64,000 nt of DNA from an uncultured Pseudomonadota bacterium (GTDB lineage: Bacteria; Pseudomonadota; Gammaproteobacteria; Burkholderiales; SG8-39). The notes under the pieces were generated by a model. That model was given only the letters and a program-made list of their open reading frames with translations, ran no database searches and was not told where the DNA came from. Every line of letters starts with the position of its first letter. Within the stretch, counting starts at the first letter, position 1. Position numbers and translations under genes: made by a program. Shown here piece by piece: positions 43,489-53,178 of this stretch. The stretch spans positions 62,001-126,000 of the forward strand of contig CAIXPL010000008.1 in the NCBI GenBank assembly GCA_903921325.1, written 5' to 3'.

Positions 43489-44571
43489 TTACTCCGGTTG
43501 CGCCCCGATTGATTTCATCAAGGGGGCAATCTTTTCCAGATCAGCGCGGATCAGCGCATCAAATTCGGCCAGTTCGGTGTCACGCGATTCCAGGCCTTGC
43601 GCCGCCAGCGCCGTGCGCACATCGGCCAGGGCGCTTACGTGGCGAATTTCCATTGCCAGGCGCACAAGTATCGCTCGCGGTGTCTGCGCATTGGCAATGA
43701 AGCCATACCAGGTCGCAAAGTCATAGCCGGGCAGCCCGGCTGCGGCGGCACTGGGCACGTCGATCGGGCTATGCAGCGGCTGCGCGCTGCTCACAGCCAA
43801 GGCAAGCAGGCGGCCTTCGCGGATATGTGGCAGTAGAAACGCCGTAGGCACAAAAGTGACCTGGGTGCGTCCGGTCACCACATCGGTGGTCAGATCCGAC
43901 ATGGCCTTGTAGGGCACATGGACCAACTCCACCCCGGCGCGGTTGGCAAACAAGGCGCCGGCCAGATGCGTCGCCGTGCCGATTCCGGCAGATCCATAAT
44001 TGATATAGCCGGGGCGGGCTCGCGCCAGATCGATGAACTCGCGCAGTGTATGCACACCCAGGACTGGATTAACCACCACCAGCGCCGGGGACTGCGCAAC
44101 CAGCATGATCGCAGCAAAGTCATGCACAGTGTCATAAGGCAGACGGGTGTACAGGCTCGGGTTGATCGCATGCTGTGAATTGACCAGCATGATGGTGTAA
44201 CCATCTGCGGGCGCCTTGGCTACGGTCTGCGCCGCGATGGTGCCACCGGCCCCGGGCCGGTTCTGCACTACAAAAGTCTGCCCCAGTCGCTGGCTCAGCC
44301 GATCTGAAAACAGCCGCGCGACAATGTCCACGGTGGCACCGGTGGATATGGGCACCACCACTGATACTGGTTTGATCGGATAGGCATCGGCAGCTTGCAC
44401 CGTGATTGAGGCGAGCAGGCCCGTACCAATGACGCCGGCGGCCGCAGCCAATCGCGCGGTCAGTTGATAGTGCCGCGCAAGAACCCGGCTCTGCCACCCG
44501 CGCGCCCCTTGTGCCCATCGCCCTCGTATCGCCTGCCGCATGTTCGCGATACCTGGCCAATGCCACATCAA
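43489..44571 (-). CDS. Bug-family (TTT) periplasmic substrate-binding protein
   Basis: 360 residues. After an N-terminal stretch with an export signal (AAAAGVIGTGLLASITVQAA), YPIKPVSVVVPISTGATVDI and FVVQNRPGAGGTIAAQTVAK are typical of TctC/Bug proteins. ATG 44571 overlaps the cyclase stop by 4 bases; a second ATG ten codons on would give a more usual signal peptide. No TctAB permease nearby. Confidence 0.92.
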   Translation of the reverse strand: MMWHWPGIANMRQAIRGRWAQGARGWQSRVLARHYQLTARLAAAAGVIGTGLLASITVQAADAYPIKPVSVVVPISTGATVDIVARLFSDRLSQRLGQTFVVQNRPGAGGTIAAQTVAKAPADGYTIMLVNSQHAINPSLYTRLPYDTVHDFAAIMLVAQSPALVVVNPVLGVHTLREFIDLARARPGYINYGSAGIGTATHLAGALFANRAGVELVHVPYKAMSDLTTDVVTGRTQVTFVPTAFLLPHIREGRLLALAVSSAQPLHSPIDVPSAAAAGLPGYDFATWYGFIANAQTPRAILVRLAMEIRHVSALADVRTALAAQGLESRDTELAEFDALIRADLEKIAPLMKSIGAQPE

Positions 44572-45257
44572 AGCAGGACCACCGCGCGTACCGGTGAGGC
44601 CTCGGCACCGATCAGCTTGAGTGGCAGTGCAATCAGGGTAACTCGCTGTTCATCGATCTGATCGAGATTGTTCAAATAGGGCAAGGTGATCATGCCGTGT
44701 TCACTGAACGTGCGTGACGAGTGAAACACCCGCGGTGCGCCCGGCTCATCATTACCATGATAGAAGTCATAGCCAACCACGCTTACCTTCTGATCAATGC
44801 ACCACTGGGTTGCTGCGGCAGTCAGGTAGGGCGAGCGCTTTTGCCAGTTGTCCTGCATATAGGTCTTGTTGACATCGGTACGCATCAGCAGCCGGTCACC
44901 GGGCTTGATCGCGGCACCCGCGGCGCGCGTCAGGTCCTCGGCCGTGATGCCCTTGCCCGGTACCGCGTGGCGCAGATCGGCGACCACCGCGTCACCTGCG
45001 AACATATCAAGCGGCAGGTCGGCGATCTGCGCGCCGCCCTTTACGTTGTGCTCGGGCGCATCGACGTGGCTGCCGGCGTGCAAGCGCATATGCACACCCC
45101 GCACGATCTGGCCGGCACCGCCCGGGGCATCATGCTCCTTGAGCAACTCGATCTGAAATTGCATATCTTTCTTGAACCCGGGCGGTGTGCGCATCTCGAA
45201 CTTCTCGGTATCGAGTTCCAGGCTGATATCGACAATGCGGCGAATGGCCAGGGCCAT
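44568..45257 (-). CDS. Cyclase family protein (kynurenine formamidase-like)
   Basis: 229 residues from ATG 45257, which has GGAG 9 bases upstream; an ATG five codons earlier is weaker. The metal-binding motif HAGSHVDAPEH matches the HxGTHxDxPxH of cyclases/metal-dependent formamidases. Such enzymes hydrolyse N-formyl, lactam or cyclic substrates. Placed between an exported hydrolase and a Bug receptor, it is likely a catabolic step, not tryptophan degradation, since no kynureninase is present. Confidence 0.88.
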   Translation of the reverse strand: MALAIRRIVDISLELDTEKFEMRTPPGFKKDMQFQIELLKEHDAPGGAGQIVRGVHMRLHAGSHVDAPEHNVKGGAQIADLPLDMFAGDAVVADLRHAVPGKGITAEDLTRAAGAAIKPGDRLLMRTDVNKTYMQDNWQKRSPYLTAAATQWCIDQKVSVVGYDFYHGNDEPGAPRVFHSSRTFSEHGMITLPYLNNLDQIDEQRVTLIALPLKLIGAEASPVRAVVLL

Positions 45258-45347
45258 GGTGTCAGGCTCCATCTAAAGTGAGTTGATTCGGATCGCTGAT
45301 CGACTGGCGCCGGGGTCAACGCTCCTGCAAGGCAGCAGCCCGCGATC

Positions 45348-46781
45348 TTACGCGTAGGGCGTCTTCACCACACGTCCGCTTGGTTCAATCATCCAGTGTT
45401 CGCTGGTGAATGGCTTGCTCTCGAGCCGGGCGCTCATCCAATCGGCGCCGTACACCGACGGCGAGGGGCCCAGGTTGGTTGCCGGCACACCACCCACGGC
45501 ATGTCGCGCATCCTGATAGACCAGCAACTGTTTGGGACCCTGCAGCGTCTTCATCATGCGCTCGGTATGCTCGATCGGACACAATTCATCAGCGCTACCG
45601 GCAATGCACAGGTAAGGCACCTTGATGCGGTCGATATGCCCCTCCCAGGTGAGCTCACGGCGGAACTGATCAAAGCGCGCCTCGTCGGTATAGCCCGACA
45701 TGTACATGAAGCGTTTCTTGAAGGTAGGCGAGGCTTCTTCAAAAATGGTGTGACAGCCGGGCTCCAGACAGGTGTTCGCCACCGCAATGGCTTTGAAGCG
45801 TGGTTCGGCGCTACAGGCCAGGGTGGCAAACATCGACCCGAAGCTGCTGCCCAGAATTCCGATTCGTGCGGGGTCGATCTCCGGACGAGCCAGCATCCAC
45901 TGCATGGTGGCCGGTCCGGTGGCAAGCCATCCCGGCACACTGACATGAATGTTGTTGACCGCCGCCTCATATTGACCCGGACCTTCGACCACCAGCACCG
46001 CAATGCCGCGGCTGAGCCAGCGGTCGCCGTACACGGCCACTGAACCTTCCTTGAAGCCATCCATCCCGGGGATGGACACCACCGCAGGGATGCGCCCGCC
46101 GGTGTAACCGGGTGGAAGATGGAACCAGCCCGGCAAACGCTGCCCTGTGGGCAGGGTCACAAAGGCAGCCTCGACACGATGGTCAGCCAGGCGGGCATAG
46201 GCCAGATAACACTCCCGCTTACGCGTGTTATTGGCCAGATTGTGCTCATTGTTGGTATCAAAGGTCCATTGCGAAGCCGCCCAGTGGACGGCTGCCATGA
46301 AGTAGTTTTCACGGGCGTTCACCAGCGCACCGGCCGCCTCGGCCTCACGCGCCAACGCTTCGCGGCGGCGTGCGGTTGCTTCAAACGCTGGCGCAATGTC
46401 AGCGAATTTCTGCACCCGCGAGCGGATCGAGGCGAAATCGGCATTGGCCTCCGGGCCGCAAGGCGCGTTGTACAACTGACTGCGCGGTTGATCCCAGTCG
46501 ATGCCATTGGCACGGATAACATTGTCGAGCACCCAGCGCTGCTCGATCCAGCGCCGCGTCACCGGCCCCCCATCACCGGCAATTGCTGGCGCCGCTGCCA
46601 TCGTCGCCGGTGTGGCGGGCGCCGCGGCAGCCACTTTGGGCGCACTCGTCGGGCCGGCGGCAACGATCGTGCCGGTACCGCCTTGTGACAGACTGGCTGC
46701 CCCGGCGGTCAGGGGCGCGGCACCCGCCGCTCCGGCCACCAGCAGGCTCGACTGCAGAAATTCACGGCGTGTACTGCTCAT
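45348..46781 (-). CDS. Tat-exported alpha/beta hydrolase (FrsA/DUF1100-like)
   Basis: 477 residues from ATG 46781, which has GAGGAGA 7 bases upstream. The N-terminus S2-S3-T4-R5-R6-E7-F8-L9-Q10 is a clear twin-arginine signal followed by a hydrophobic Ala-rich stretch. After a helical lid region, the core shows VVSIPGMDGFKEGSV, VVEGPGQYEA and nucleophile elbow GSSFGS, with Asp in GSADELCP and His in DARHAVGG. It shares its plan with the Sec-exported hydrolase at 42207-43433, so the pair may be diverged paralogues acting in the periplasm. Confidence 0.86.
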   Translation of the reverse strand: MSSTRREFLQSSLLVAGAAGAAPLTAGAASLSQGGTGTIVAAGPTSAPKVAAAAPATPATMAAAPAIAGDGGPVTRRWIEQRWVLDNVIRANGIDWDQPRSQLYNAPCGPEANADFASIRSRVQKFADIAPAFEATARRREALAREAEAAGALVNARENYFMAAVHWAASQWTFDTNNEHNLANNTRKRECYLAYARLADHRVEAAFVTLPTGQRLPGWFHLPPGYTGGRIPAVVSIPGMDGFKEGSVAVYGDRWLSRGIAVLVVEGPGQYEAAVNNIHVSVPGWLATGPATMQWMLARPEIDPARIGILGSSFGSMFATLACSAEPRFKAIAVANTCLEPGCHTIFEEASPTFKKRFMYMSGYTDEARFDQFRRELTWEGHIDRIKVPYLCIAGSADELCPIEHTERMMKTLQGPKQLLVYQDARHAVGGVPATNLGPSPSVYGADWMSARLESKPFTSEHWMIEPSGRVVKTPYA

Positions 46782-46840
46782 CGATTGTCTCCTCGAATCC
46801 AATTATCAGGTGCGATACCGCTTGTCGGTTTCGCTACCGC

Positions 46841-47665
46841 TCAGGCCCAGTGGGCGCGCTGAATCAGTTTGCTGAGCACTGCCGCAATGGCCTCAGGACA
46901 TTCACGCGGGGTGAGGTGACGACCACCGGGCAATACGTCCAGAGAGGCACCCGCAATTCCCTGTTGCAGCGCCTGCGCCATCGCCACCGGTGTCGCATAG
47001 TCGTCCTCACCGACCGCCACTGCCACCGGCACGGTGATGCCCGGCAGCGCCCAGCGCAAATCAGCCGTACCCAGCATCTCGCAACTGGCGGCATAGCACT
47101 GCGGGTCGTTGGCGCAGAACAGTTTGACCAGATCCTGCACGATCGCCGTTTCCTTTTCGCGAAACGCATCGCCAAACCAGCGCGTCATCTGAAAATCAGC
47201 GAGCGATGCGAGACCTTTCGCTCGACCGGCCTCGCCCCGCTCGCGCCACTGTGTCGGCGCAGCCGCGCCATACCAGGCCGTCGTGTCAATCAGGCCCAAT
47301 GCGCGCAGGCGCGCTGATTGATGCGCAGCAAACCCAAGGGCGACGCAGCCGCCCATCGAGCAGCCGGCAACTGCAGCATCGGCCCAACCAACATGATCGA
47401 ACAATTCGGCCAGGTCACGCGCGAAGAGTTCCGTGGTGAACGGCTCGTGGCGCGGCGAAGACCGGCCATGACCGCGGCAATCATAGGTGAGCACCTGCGC
47501 CACCTGGGACAGGATCGGCACCACCCCTTGCCACAGCGCCTCACCCAGGGCGAGCGAATGAATGAGCGCAATGCGCGGCACCGCGCCGCTACCCGTGCCC
47601 TGGTAAGGGGTGAGGGTGTAGCCAATCTGGCAGCCATCGGAGGTGGTGAAGGAATCGCGTTGCAT
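46841..47665 (-). CDS. Alpha/beta hydrolase, 3-oxoadipate enol-lactonase-like
   Basis: 274 residues without a signal peptide. IALIHSLALGEALWQ is the oxyanion region, GHGRSS the following turn, and GCSMGG the nucleophile elbow; Asp in VGEDDYATP and His in PGGRHLTPRE complete the triad. This layout is that of PcaD-type enol-lactonases, but such hydrolases have many substrates. First gene of the minus-strand run; divergent from the Bug gene at 47739. Confidence 0.86.
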   Translation of the reverse strand: MQRDSFTTSDGCQIGYTLTPYQGTGSGAVPRIALIHSLALGEALWQGVVPILSQVAQVLTYDCRGHGRSSPRHEPFTTELFARDLAELFDHVGWADAAVAGCSMGGCVALGFAAHQSARLRALGLIDTTAWYGAAAPTQWRERGEAGRAKGLASLADFQMTRWFGDAFREKETAIVQDLVKLFCANDPQCYAASCEMLGTADLRWALPGITVPVAVAVGEDDYATPVAMAQALQQGIAGASLDVLPGGRHLTPRECPEAIAAVLSKLIQRAHWA

Positions 47666-47738
47666 GAGTCTGCCGCCAATCGGTTAAGAAAAAGTTGGGC
47701 TCAGACTGTAGCAGGAAGTGTGTGCGATCTGACATGCT

Positions 47739-48815
47739 ATGCTGAAGTTCCTGGCGAAGGTCCTTGCAGTCCGCGCTGCCCTCCTTGTTGCACCCCGTCT
47801 CGTGTATCTGACCCGTATCACTGGTGAGCTTAGGCAACGCGGTACCTGGCACTACGGTACCTGCCTGGTTGGTGCCTGCCTGTTGGTTCTGGCGTGTCTT
47901 GCCGGCCGCGCGTGGGCGCAGGAGTACCCGAGTCGTCCCATCCATTTGATCGTACCCAACTCACCGGGCGGTGCGACCGATATCGCCGCGCGACTGATCG
48001 CCCCGGCGCTGTCCGAGCGGCTGCGCCAGCCCGTCGTGATCGAAAACAGGGTCTCGGCCGGTGGGGTCACCGCAACCAACGCGGTGGCACAGACCGCAGG
48101 CGATGGTCACACGCTGTTGATGGTGTTTGACAGCTTCACCACCAACCCCTGGCTGTTCCCCAACGTCCATTACGATCCGCAGCGCGACTTCGCGCCGATC
48201 ACGTTGATCGCCTACGCGGCACAGGTATTTGTAGTGCACCCTTCACTGGGCCCGCGCACGGTTGAAGAGTTTGTCCGTCTGGCGCATGAACGCAAGGGCG
48301 CTCTGGCGGCAGCGACCGCCGGCGCGGGCACATCGAGCCGACTGTCCCTTGAGCTATTCCGCCAGACTGCAGCGATTGATCCCACCGTAGTTCACTACAA
48401 GGGTGGCAGTCCGGCACTGAATGATCTGCTCGGCGGACAGGTGAGCGCCATGTTCGTCAACCTGGGATTGGCACTGCCCAGCCTGCGCGGCAATCGACTG
48501 GTACCCCTGGGTGTGGCTTCGCTCAGACGCACGCCGATCCTGCCGGAGGTGCCCGCCATTGCAGAAACCTATCCCGGCTTCGAGGCACTCACCTGGGTCG
48601 GCCTGCTCGCGCCCGCCAGTACGCCGCGGCCGATCGTTGATCTTTTGCATTCGACGCTGGTTGGCGTGCTCACGGATCGCGCCATTCGCGACAAATTCCT
48701 GGTGCAGGGCGCCGAAGTGGTAGCCGGTGGGCCCGAGATTTTCTCGCAACTGATCCGCCGCGAATACGATCGCTGGGGCAAGATCATCCAGGCCCGCCAT
48801 GTGACGATCGACTGA
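47739..48815 (+). CDS. Bug-family (TTT) periplasmic substrate-binding protein
   Basis: 358 residues. The export signal LVGACLLVLACLAGRAWAQE lies about 45 residues in, so the true start may be later than ATG 47739, although no better start codon with a ribosome site is seen. The mature part has YPSRPIHLIVPNSPGGATDI and VVIENRVSAGGVTATNAVAQ. Third Bug protein in the window, none with TctAB. Convergent with the FAD monooxygenase. Confidence 0.9.
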   Translation: MLKFLAKVLAVRAALLVAPRLVYLTRITGELRQRGTWHYGTCLVGACLLVLACLAGRAWAQEYPSRPIHLIVPNSPGGATDIAARLIAPALSERLRQPVVIENRVSAGGVTATNAVAQTAGDGHTLLMVFDSFTTNPWLFPNVHYDPQRDFAPITLIAYAAQVFVVHPSLGPRTVEEFVRLAHERKGALAAATAGAGTSSRLSLELFRQTAAIDPTVVHYKGGSPALNDLLGGQVSAMFVNLGLALPSLRGNRLVPLGVASLRRTPILPEVPAIAETYPGFEALTWVGLLAPASTPRPIVDLLHSTLVGVLTDRAIRDKFLVQGAEVVAGGPEIFSQLIRREYDRWGKIIQARHVTID

Positions 48816-48819
48816 CCGG

Positions 48820-50070
48820 CTACGCGATCAGCGAGGCGCGTTGGCGCAAGCTGTCGCGCTCAAAGCCGGCCACCCGTTTGTAGCGATCACCAACCGCGGC
48901 CAGTTCTTCGGCACCGATGACATCCTCGATGCGCTCGAAGGGGCGATCGCCAGTGCGTTCATGCACCAGCTTAAGGATCGTGTCCGGCGGCGCGGCCCGG
49001 TTCATCAGCACCACATCGTTGGCCGCCTTGAGGCGCACGGTTTCATAGGCCGTCAAAGCCGCGGGCGACACCGATTCGCGGCGCAGGCACCCGGCCAGCA
49101 CTCGTGCATCAATGATGCCTTGCACCGCGCCGTTACCGCCGCGCGGATACATCGGATGCGCAGCGTCGCCCAGCAGTGTGATCCGGCCGTGCGTCCAGCG
49201 CGGTAGCGGGTCACGGTCGACCATGGGGTACTCGAGCACCGCTTCGGCCTGCTCAAGGAGTCCGGCCACGTCGAGCCAGGGGAAGCGAAAACTGGCAAAA
49301 GTCGGCAGCACGTCATCCAGGCGCCCGTTGCGGTTCCAGTCCACCATCGCCGCATCAGGTGAGCGCAACTCGGCCGTCCAGTTTACGAGTTGCAGGCCGT
49401 CGGCGGCGGTGCCGGTTTGTATGGGATAGGCCACCATCTTGCCCACATCCAGCCAGCCAACCTGCACCATGCTAGTTCCACTGAGAAACGGCTTGATGCG
49501 CGTCACACCGCGCCACATATTGATGCCATGAAACGCCGGCGGACCTTCGCGTGGAAACAGTTGTGCACGCACCGCCGAATGGATGCCATCGCAGGCAATC
49601 GCCAGCGGTGCGCGGACGCTCGCCTGATTGGCAAAATGTACCGTGACGGAGCGCTCGTCCTGTTCAAACCCGCTGCAACGATGGTCCAGCAGAACAGGTT
49701 CCGTGCCCCACTGGGCCCGATAGCGCTCGCGCAGTGCGTTCAGCTGGACAGCGTGCAGTTCGCCGCGGTGAATCGACAATTGCGGCCAGTCGTAGCCGGC
49801 CGCTCGGCCACGCGGCTCGGAGCAGATCAACTGTCCGAAGCGATTGTAAAAACCCATCTCGCTGGTCGCCACCGCAACCTGTTCAAGGGCCTCACCGAGG
49901 CCCAGTTCGGTCAGTTCGCGTACCCCGTGTGGTTGCAGATTGATGCCAACGCCAAGCTTGCGAATTTCGGCGGCTGCCTCATAGACACGGCATCGAATGC
50001 CAACTTGATGCAGGCTCAGTGCGAGCGTAAGGCCGGTAATACCGGCACCGATAATGACGACTTCATCCAT
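48820..50070 (-). CDS. FAD-dependent monooxygenase (class A flavoprotein hydroxylase)
   Basis: 416 residues. The dinucleotide fold VVIIGAGITGLTLALSLHQV is at the N-terminus, the DG motif IACDGIHSAVR in the middle, and the GD motif LLGDAAHPMYPRGGNGAVQG near the C-terminal third. The order and spacing are those of salicylate/p-hydroxybenzoate hydroxylase relatives. ATG 50070 begins the fold; a TTG four codons upstream is rejected. Likely hydroxylates an aromatic or enol substrate with NAD(P)H; exact substrate unknown. Confidence 0.92.
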   Translation of the reverse strand: MDEVVIIGAGITGLTLALSLHQVGIRCRVYEAAAEIRKLGVGINLQPHGVRELTELGLGEALEQVAVATSEMGFYNRFGQLICSEPRGRAAGYDWPQLSIHRGELHAVQLNALRERYRAQWGTEPVLLDHRCSGFEQDERSVTVHFANQASVRAPLAIACDGIHSAVRAQLFPREGPPAFHGINMWRGVTRIKPFLSGTSMVQVGWLDVGKMVAYPIQTGTAADGLQLVNWTAELRSPDAAMVDWNRNGRLDDVLPTFASFRFPWLDVAGLLEQAEAVLEYPMVDRDPLPRWTHGRITLLGDAAHPMYPRGGNGAVQGIIDARVLAGCLRRESVSPAALTAYETVRLKAANDVVLMNRAAPPDTILKLVHERTGDRPFERIEDVIGAEELAAVGDRYKRVAGFERDSLRQRASLIA

Positions 50071-50093
50071 GGCGTTACCCAAAATCGCTGAGT

Positions 50094-50657
50094 TTACTCA
50101 ACCAGACGCGAGTTCTTGGGCACACCAGCCAGCAGAAACTCAAGCTGATCAGCCAGCACCCGGCGATTGGACAGGATCAGTCCTTCATATTTGTTGGGTG
50201 TATAGGCGACAAACAAAGGCAAGTGTCCCCACTCTTCCGGGGTGCGATCCGATTTGCCATGGTTGCAACGGCGGCATGCGGATAACACATTGGTCCACAC
50301 ATGGGCGCCGCCGCGGGACGCCGGCATGATGTGGTCGGTGGTCAAATCCCGTTCATCAAATACGAGGCCGCAATAGCCGCACAAATTGCGATCGCGCCGA
50401 ATCAGGGTGCGCCGGGTCAGCGCCGGCACCGTGTCATGGCCAGCCGGGTTGCGCGAGCGTCCTTTGATGGCGATGATCGGGTGCAGCGGCATCAGCGAGC
50501 GGCGCTCGAGCATGCGGTTATAGCCGCCGCGCAAAGTCATCCAGGGCTCGCCCAGGGTCCAGGCGACGGTTGCGGTGGCATAAAAGCCAGCGGCCTCCTG
50601 CGGTGATATCCATCCTTCGGGCAATCCGGAAACATCCAGCTTCAGTATGTGCGCCAC
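50094..50657 (-). CDS. HNH endonuclease
   Basis: 187 residues. Zinc-type HNH domain: CGYCG, then TTDHIMPASRGGAHVWTNVL and CRRCNHGKSDRTPEEW. The N-terminal ILKLDVSGLPEGWISPQEAA and WTLGEP...GGYNR are conserved in this stand-alone family. GTG 50657 has GAGG 6 bases upstream and is preferred to GTG 50669. The family is widespread in Betaproteobacteria; no mobile-element genes are next to it. Confidence 0.88.
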   Translation of the reverse strand: MAHILKLDVSGLPEGWISPQEAAGFYATATVAWTLGEPWMTLRGGYNRMLERRSLMPLHPIIAIKGRSRNPAGHDTVPALTRRTLIRRDRNLCGYCGLVFDERDLTTDHIMPASRGGAHVWTNVLSACRRCNHGKSDRTPEEWGHLPLFVAYTPNKYEGLILSNRRVLADQLEFLLAGVPKNSRLVE

Positions 50658-50821
50658 AGGAAACCTCACTTGCCGCTACGGAAATTCGAGAGTCTCGTTC
50701 GCCTTGCGTTCATTGCGTACACAGGCCAAGCGCCTGTCCAACGAAGAATGCCACAAAGTCGCGGCGGGTTGCGCTCGCCGCTCCATTACACTCCCAGCCT
50801 TGCCGAGCATCGATCGCCTTC

Positions 50822-51982
50822 ATGAGTCCGACGCTGACCTTCTTCAGTCCCTGCCCGCGCGGCCTCGAGCCGCTGCTTGCCGACGAAATCCGTGAGCAGG
50901 GCGGACAGACGGTGCAACCGATCTCCGGCGGCGTGCAATGGCAAGGCAGCCTGCGCGCCTGCTATCAGGTCAACCTGTCGAGCCGGCTGGCCTCCCGGGT
51001 GCTGCTGCGTATAGCGACCAGCCCCTATCGCGATGAAGCGAGCCTCTATCAGGCAGCGCACGCAATTGACTGGCCACAGTGGTTCTCTGTTGAACGCACG
51101 CTGCGGGTCGATGTCACCGCAGTGCGCTCGCCGCTCAACAGTGTTGATTTTGCATTGCTGCGTATCAAGGATGCAATTTGCGATCGCTTTCGCGATGCCT
51201 GCGGCGAGCGGCCCTCGGTCGATACCCGCGCACCGCAGGTTCGCATCAGTGCTTTTCTGGATGAACGTGAGGCGGTGTTCTATATCGACACATCCGGTGA
51301 GCCACTGTTCAAGCGGGGCTACCGGCGCGCACGGCGTGAGGCACCCTTGAAAGAAAACCTCGCGGCCGGTCTGATCCGGCTGACCGGCTGGGATCCGGCG
51401 GTGGATGGATTCATCGATCCGATGTGCGGCAGCGGCACCATCGCCATCGAGGCTGCGCTGATCGCCACCGCGACAGCACCCGGCAAGCAGCGTCAATTCG
51501 CCTTCGAGAACCTGAGCCTGCACGACGCCCCGCTATGGGCTGAGGTTCGTACGGACACGATTGCGCTCGAACGGCCCGCGCGCCAGCAACCAATCCTCGC
51601 CAGCGACCGTGATCCGGCGGCCATCGAGGATGTGCGCGCCGGGCTGCGCTATTGGGGGCTGGAAGATCGGGTACAGGTTGAGGTGCGCGATGTGACTGCG
51701 GCCGCGGCACCCGGCGCGAGCGGCGTGTGGCTCACCAACCCACCCTACGGCGTTCGCATGGGCAGCGAGCCGGAATTGATCGAACTGTATCGGGCCATCG
51801 GCACTACGCTGAAGCGCCGTTTCGCCGGCTGGCGCTGCCATTTCATCACTGAGGACCGAACGTTACCGCGCGGGCTGGGTCTGCGGGAATCGCGGCGAAC
51901 ACCGATTTTCAATGGCCGGCTGGACTGCCGGCTGTTTGAGTTTCGGATGGTCGAAGGCAGTGCGCGCAAGCGCGCCGACTAG
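50822..51982 (+). CDS. THUMP-domain class I SAM-dependent RNA methyltransferase (RlmL-like)
   Basis: 386 residues. N-terminal ferredoxin/THUMP part (LTFFSPCPRGLEPLLADEIR through RISAFLDEREAVFYIDTSGE), then a Rossmann methyltransferase with GFIDPMCGSGTIAIEAALIA and the catalytic motif TNPPYG. It corresponds to the N-terminal half of RlmKL/YcbY that makes m2G in 23S rRNA. ATG 50822 begins the homology; the frame is open upstream through non-conserved sequence. Confidence 0.9.
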   Translation: MSPTLTFFSPCPRGLEPLLADEIREQGGQTVQPISGGVQWQGSLRACYQVNLSSRLASRVLLRIATSPYRDEASLYQAAHAIDWPQWFSVERTLRVDVTAVRSPLNSVDFALLRIKDAICDRFRDACGERPSVDTRAPQVRISAFLDEREAVFYIDTSGEPLFKRGYRRARREAPLKENLAAGLIRLTGWDPAVDGFIDPMCGSGTIAIEAALIATATAPGKQRQFAFENLSLHDAPLWAEVRTDTIALERPARQQPILASDRDPAAIEDVRAGLRYWGLEDRVQVEVRDVTAAAAPGASGVWLTNPPYGVRMGSEPELIELYRAIGTTLKRRFAGWRCHFITEDRTLPRGLGLRESRRTPIFNGRLDCRLFEFRMVEGSARKRAD

Positions 51983-53118
51983 CGCTGGATGACCAGTTGC
52001 GGGGTCGCGAGCAGCGGGTCACGCGCGATCGTGTGACGGGAATTCAATTTGATGTTGAGCCTGACATCATTGACCGAGTCGGCGTTGCGCAAGGCGTCCT
52101 CGTGGCTGATGACTTCCGCTTCGTACAGATCGAACAAATGCTGATCATTGGTCTGCATGCCGGCCTCGCGCGATTTGCCGATCTGCTCGCGCATCAGCTG
52201 CACGTCGCCACGGAAAATCATGTCGCGGATCAACGGTGTATTGAGCATGATCTCCACCGCGGCCACTCTGCCCTGGCCATCGACCCGGGAGATCAAGCGC
52301 TGTGAAACCATTGCGCGCAAGTTGAGCGACAAGTTCATTAACAACTGCGCCTTGCGCTCTTCGGGAAAGAAATTGATGATGCGATCGATGGCCTGATAGG
52401 CATTGGAAGCATGCATGGTGGCCAGGCACAAATGGCCCGTCTCGGCGAACACCAGCGCATGCTCAAGTGCTTCGCGATCGCGGATCTCTCCCATCATGAT
52501 GACATCCGGGGCCTGTCGCATGGCGCTTTTCAGCGCCGCGGCCCAATTGTCAGTGTCCGATCCGATCTCGCGCTGGGTGATCATGCAATTAATGTGCTCA
52601 TGCACGAACTCGATCGGATCTTCGACCGTGACGATATGGTCCTGGCTGTTGCGGTTGCGGTGATCGATCAATGCGGCCAGGGTGGTCGACTTGCCCGAAC
52701 CGGTCTGCCCGACCACCAGCACGATACCGCGACGCGACAGGGCAATCTCGTTCAGCACCGGCGGCAGATGCAACTCTTCAAGGGTGGGGATCTTTTTCTG
52801 GATGCTGCGCATCACCATGCCGATGAAACCCTGCTGCATGAACACATTGACGCGGAAGCGACCGATGCCCTCGCGATGAATCGCGAAATTGCATTCCTTG
52901 CTGAATTCAAATTCAGTGCGCTGGCGCTCGGTCATCACCGAGTAGACCAGTTCCTCGGCGTGGCGCTCGCCCACCGGCTGGTTGGTCAGACGCTCGATGC
53001 GGCCGTCGATCTTGATGGCCGGCGGAAACCCAACGGTCAAAAACAAGTCCGACGCCTTGCGCGTAATTAAAATACGCAGCAATTCGTTGATAAAAAGCGT
53101 CGCCTGATCGTGATCCAT
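51979..53118 (-). CDS. pilU: Type IV pilus retraction ATPase PilU
   Basis: 379 residues of the PilT/PilU secretion-ATPase family, cytoplasmic motor of pilus retraction. Walker A is VGQTGSGKST, the Asp box IVTVEDPIEF, Walker B APDVIMMGEIRD and the His box AETGHLCLATMHA. The longer C-terminal tail and position after pilT mark it as PilU. It lies 60 bp downstream of pilT on the same strand. It convergently overlaps the methyltransferase stop by 4 bases. Confidence 0.94.
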   Translation of the reverse strand: MDHDQATLFINELLRILITRKASDLFLTVGFPPAIKIDGRIERLTNQPVGERHAEELVYSVMTERQRTEFEFSKECNFAIHREGIGRFRVNVFMQQGFIGMVMRSIQKKIPTLEELHLPPVLNEIALSRRGIVLVVGQTGSGKSTTLAALIDHRNRNSQDHIVTVEDPIEFVHEHINCMITQREIGSDTDNWAAALKSAMRQAPDVIMMGEIRDREALEHALVFAETGHLCLATMHASNAYQAIDRIINFFPEERKAQLLMNLSLNLRAMVSQRLISRVDGQGRVAAVEIMLNTPLIRDMIFRGDVQLMREQIGKSREAGMQTNDQHLFDLYEAEVISHEDALRNADSVNDVRLNIKLNSRHTIARDPLLATPQLVIQR

Positions 53119-53178
53119 ACGCGTGCCTGAGCGATGTAATGGCGCAGTGTCTGACAGATTGTGACAGTCGTCGCCGGA

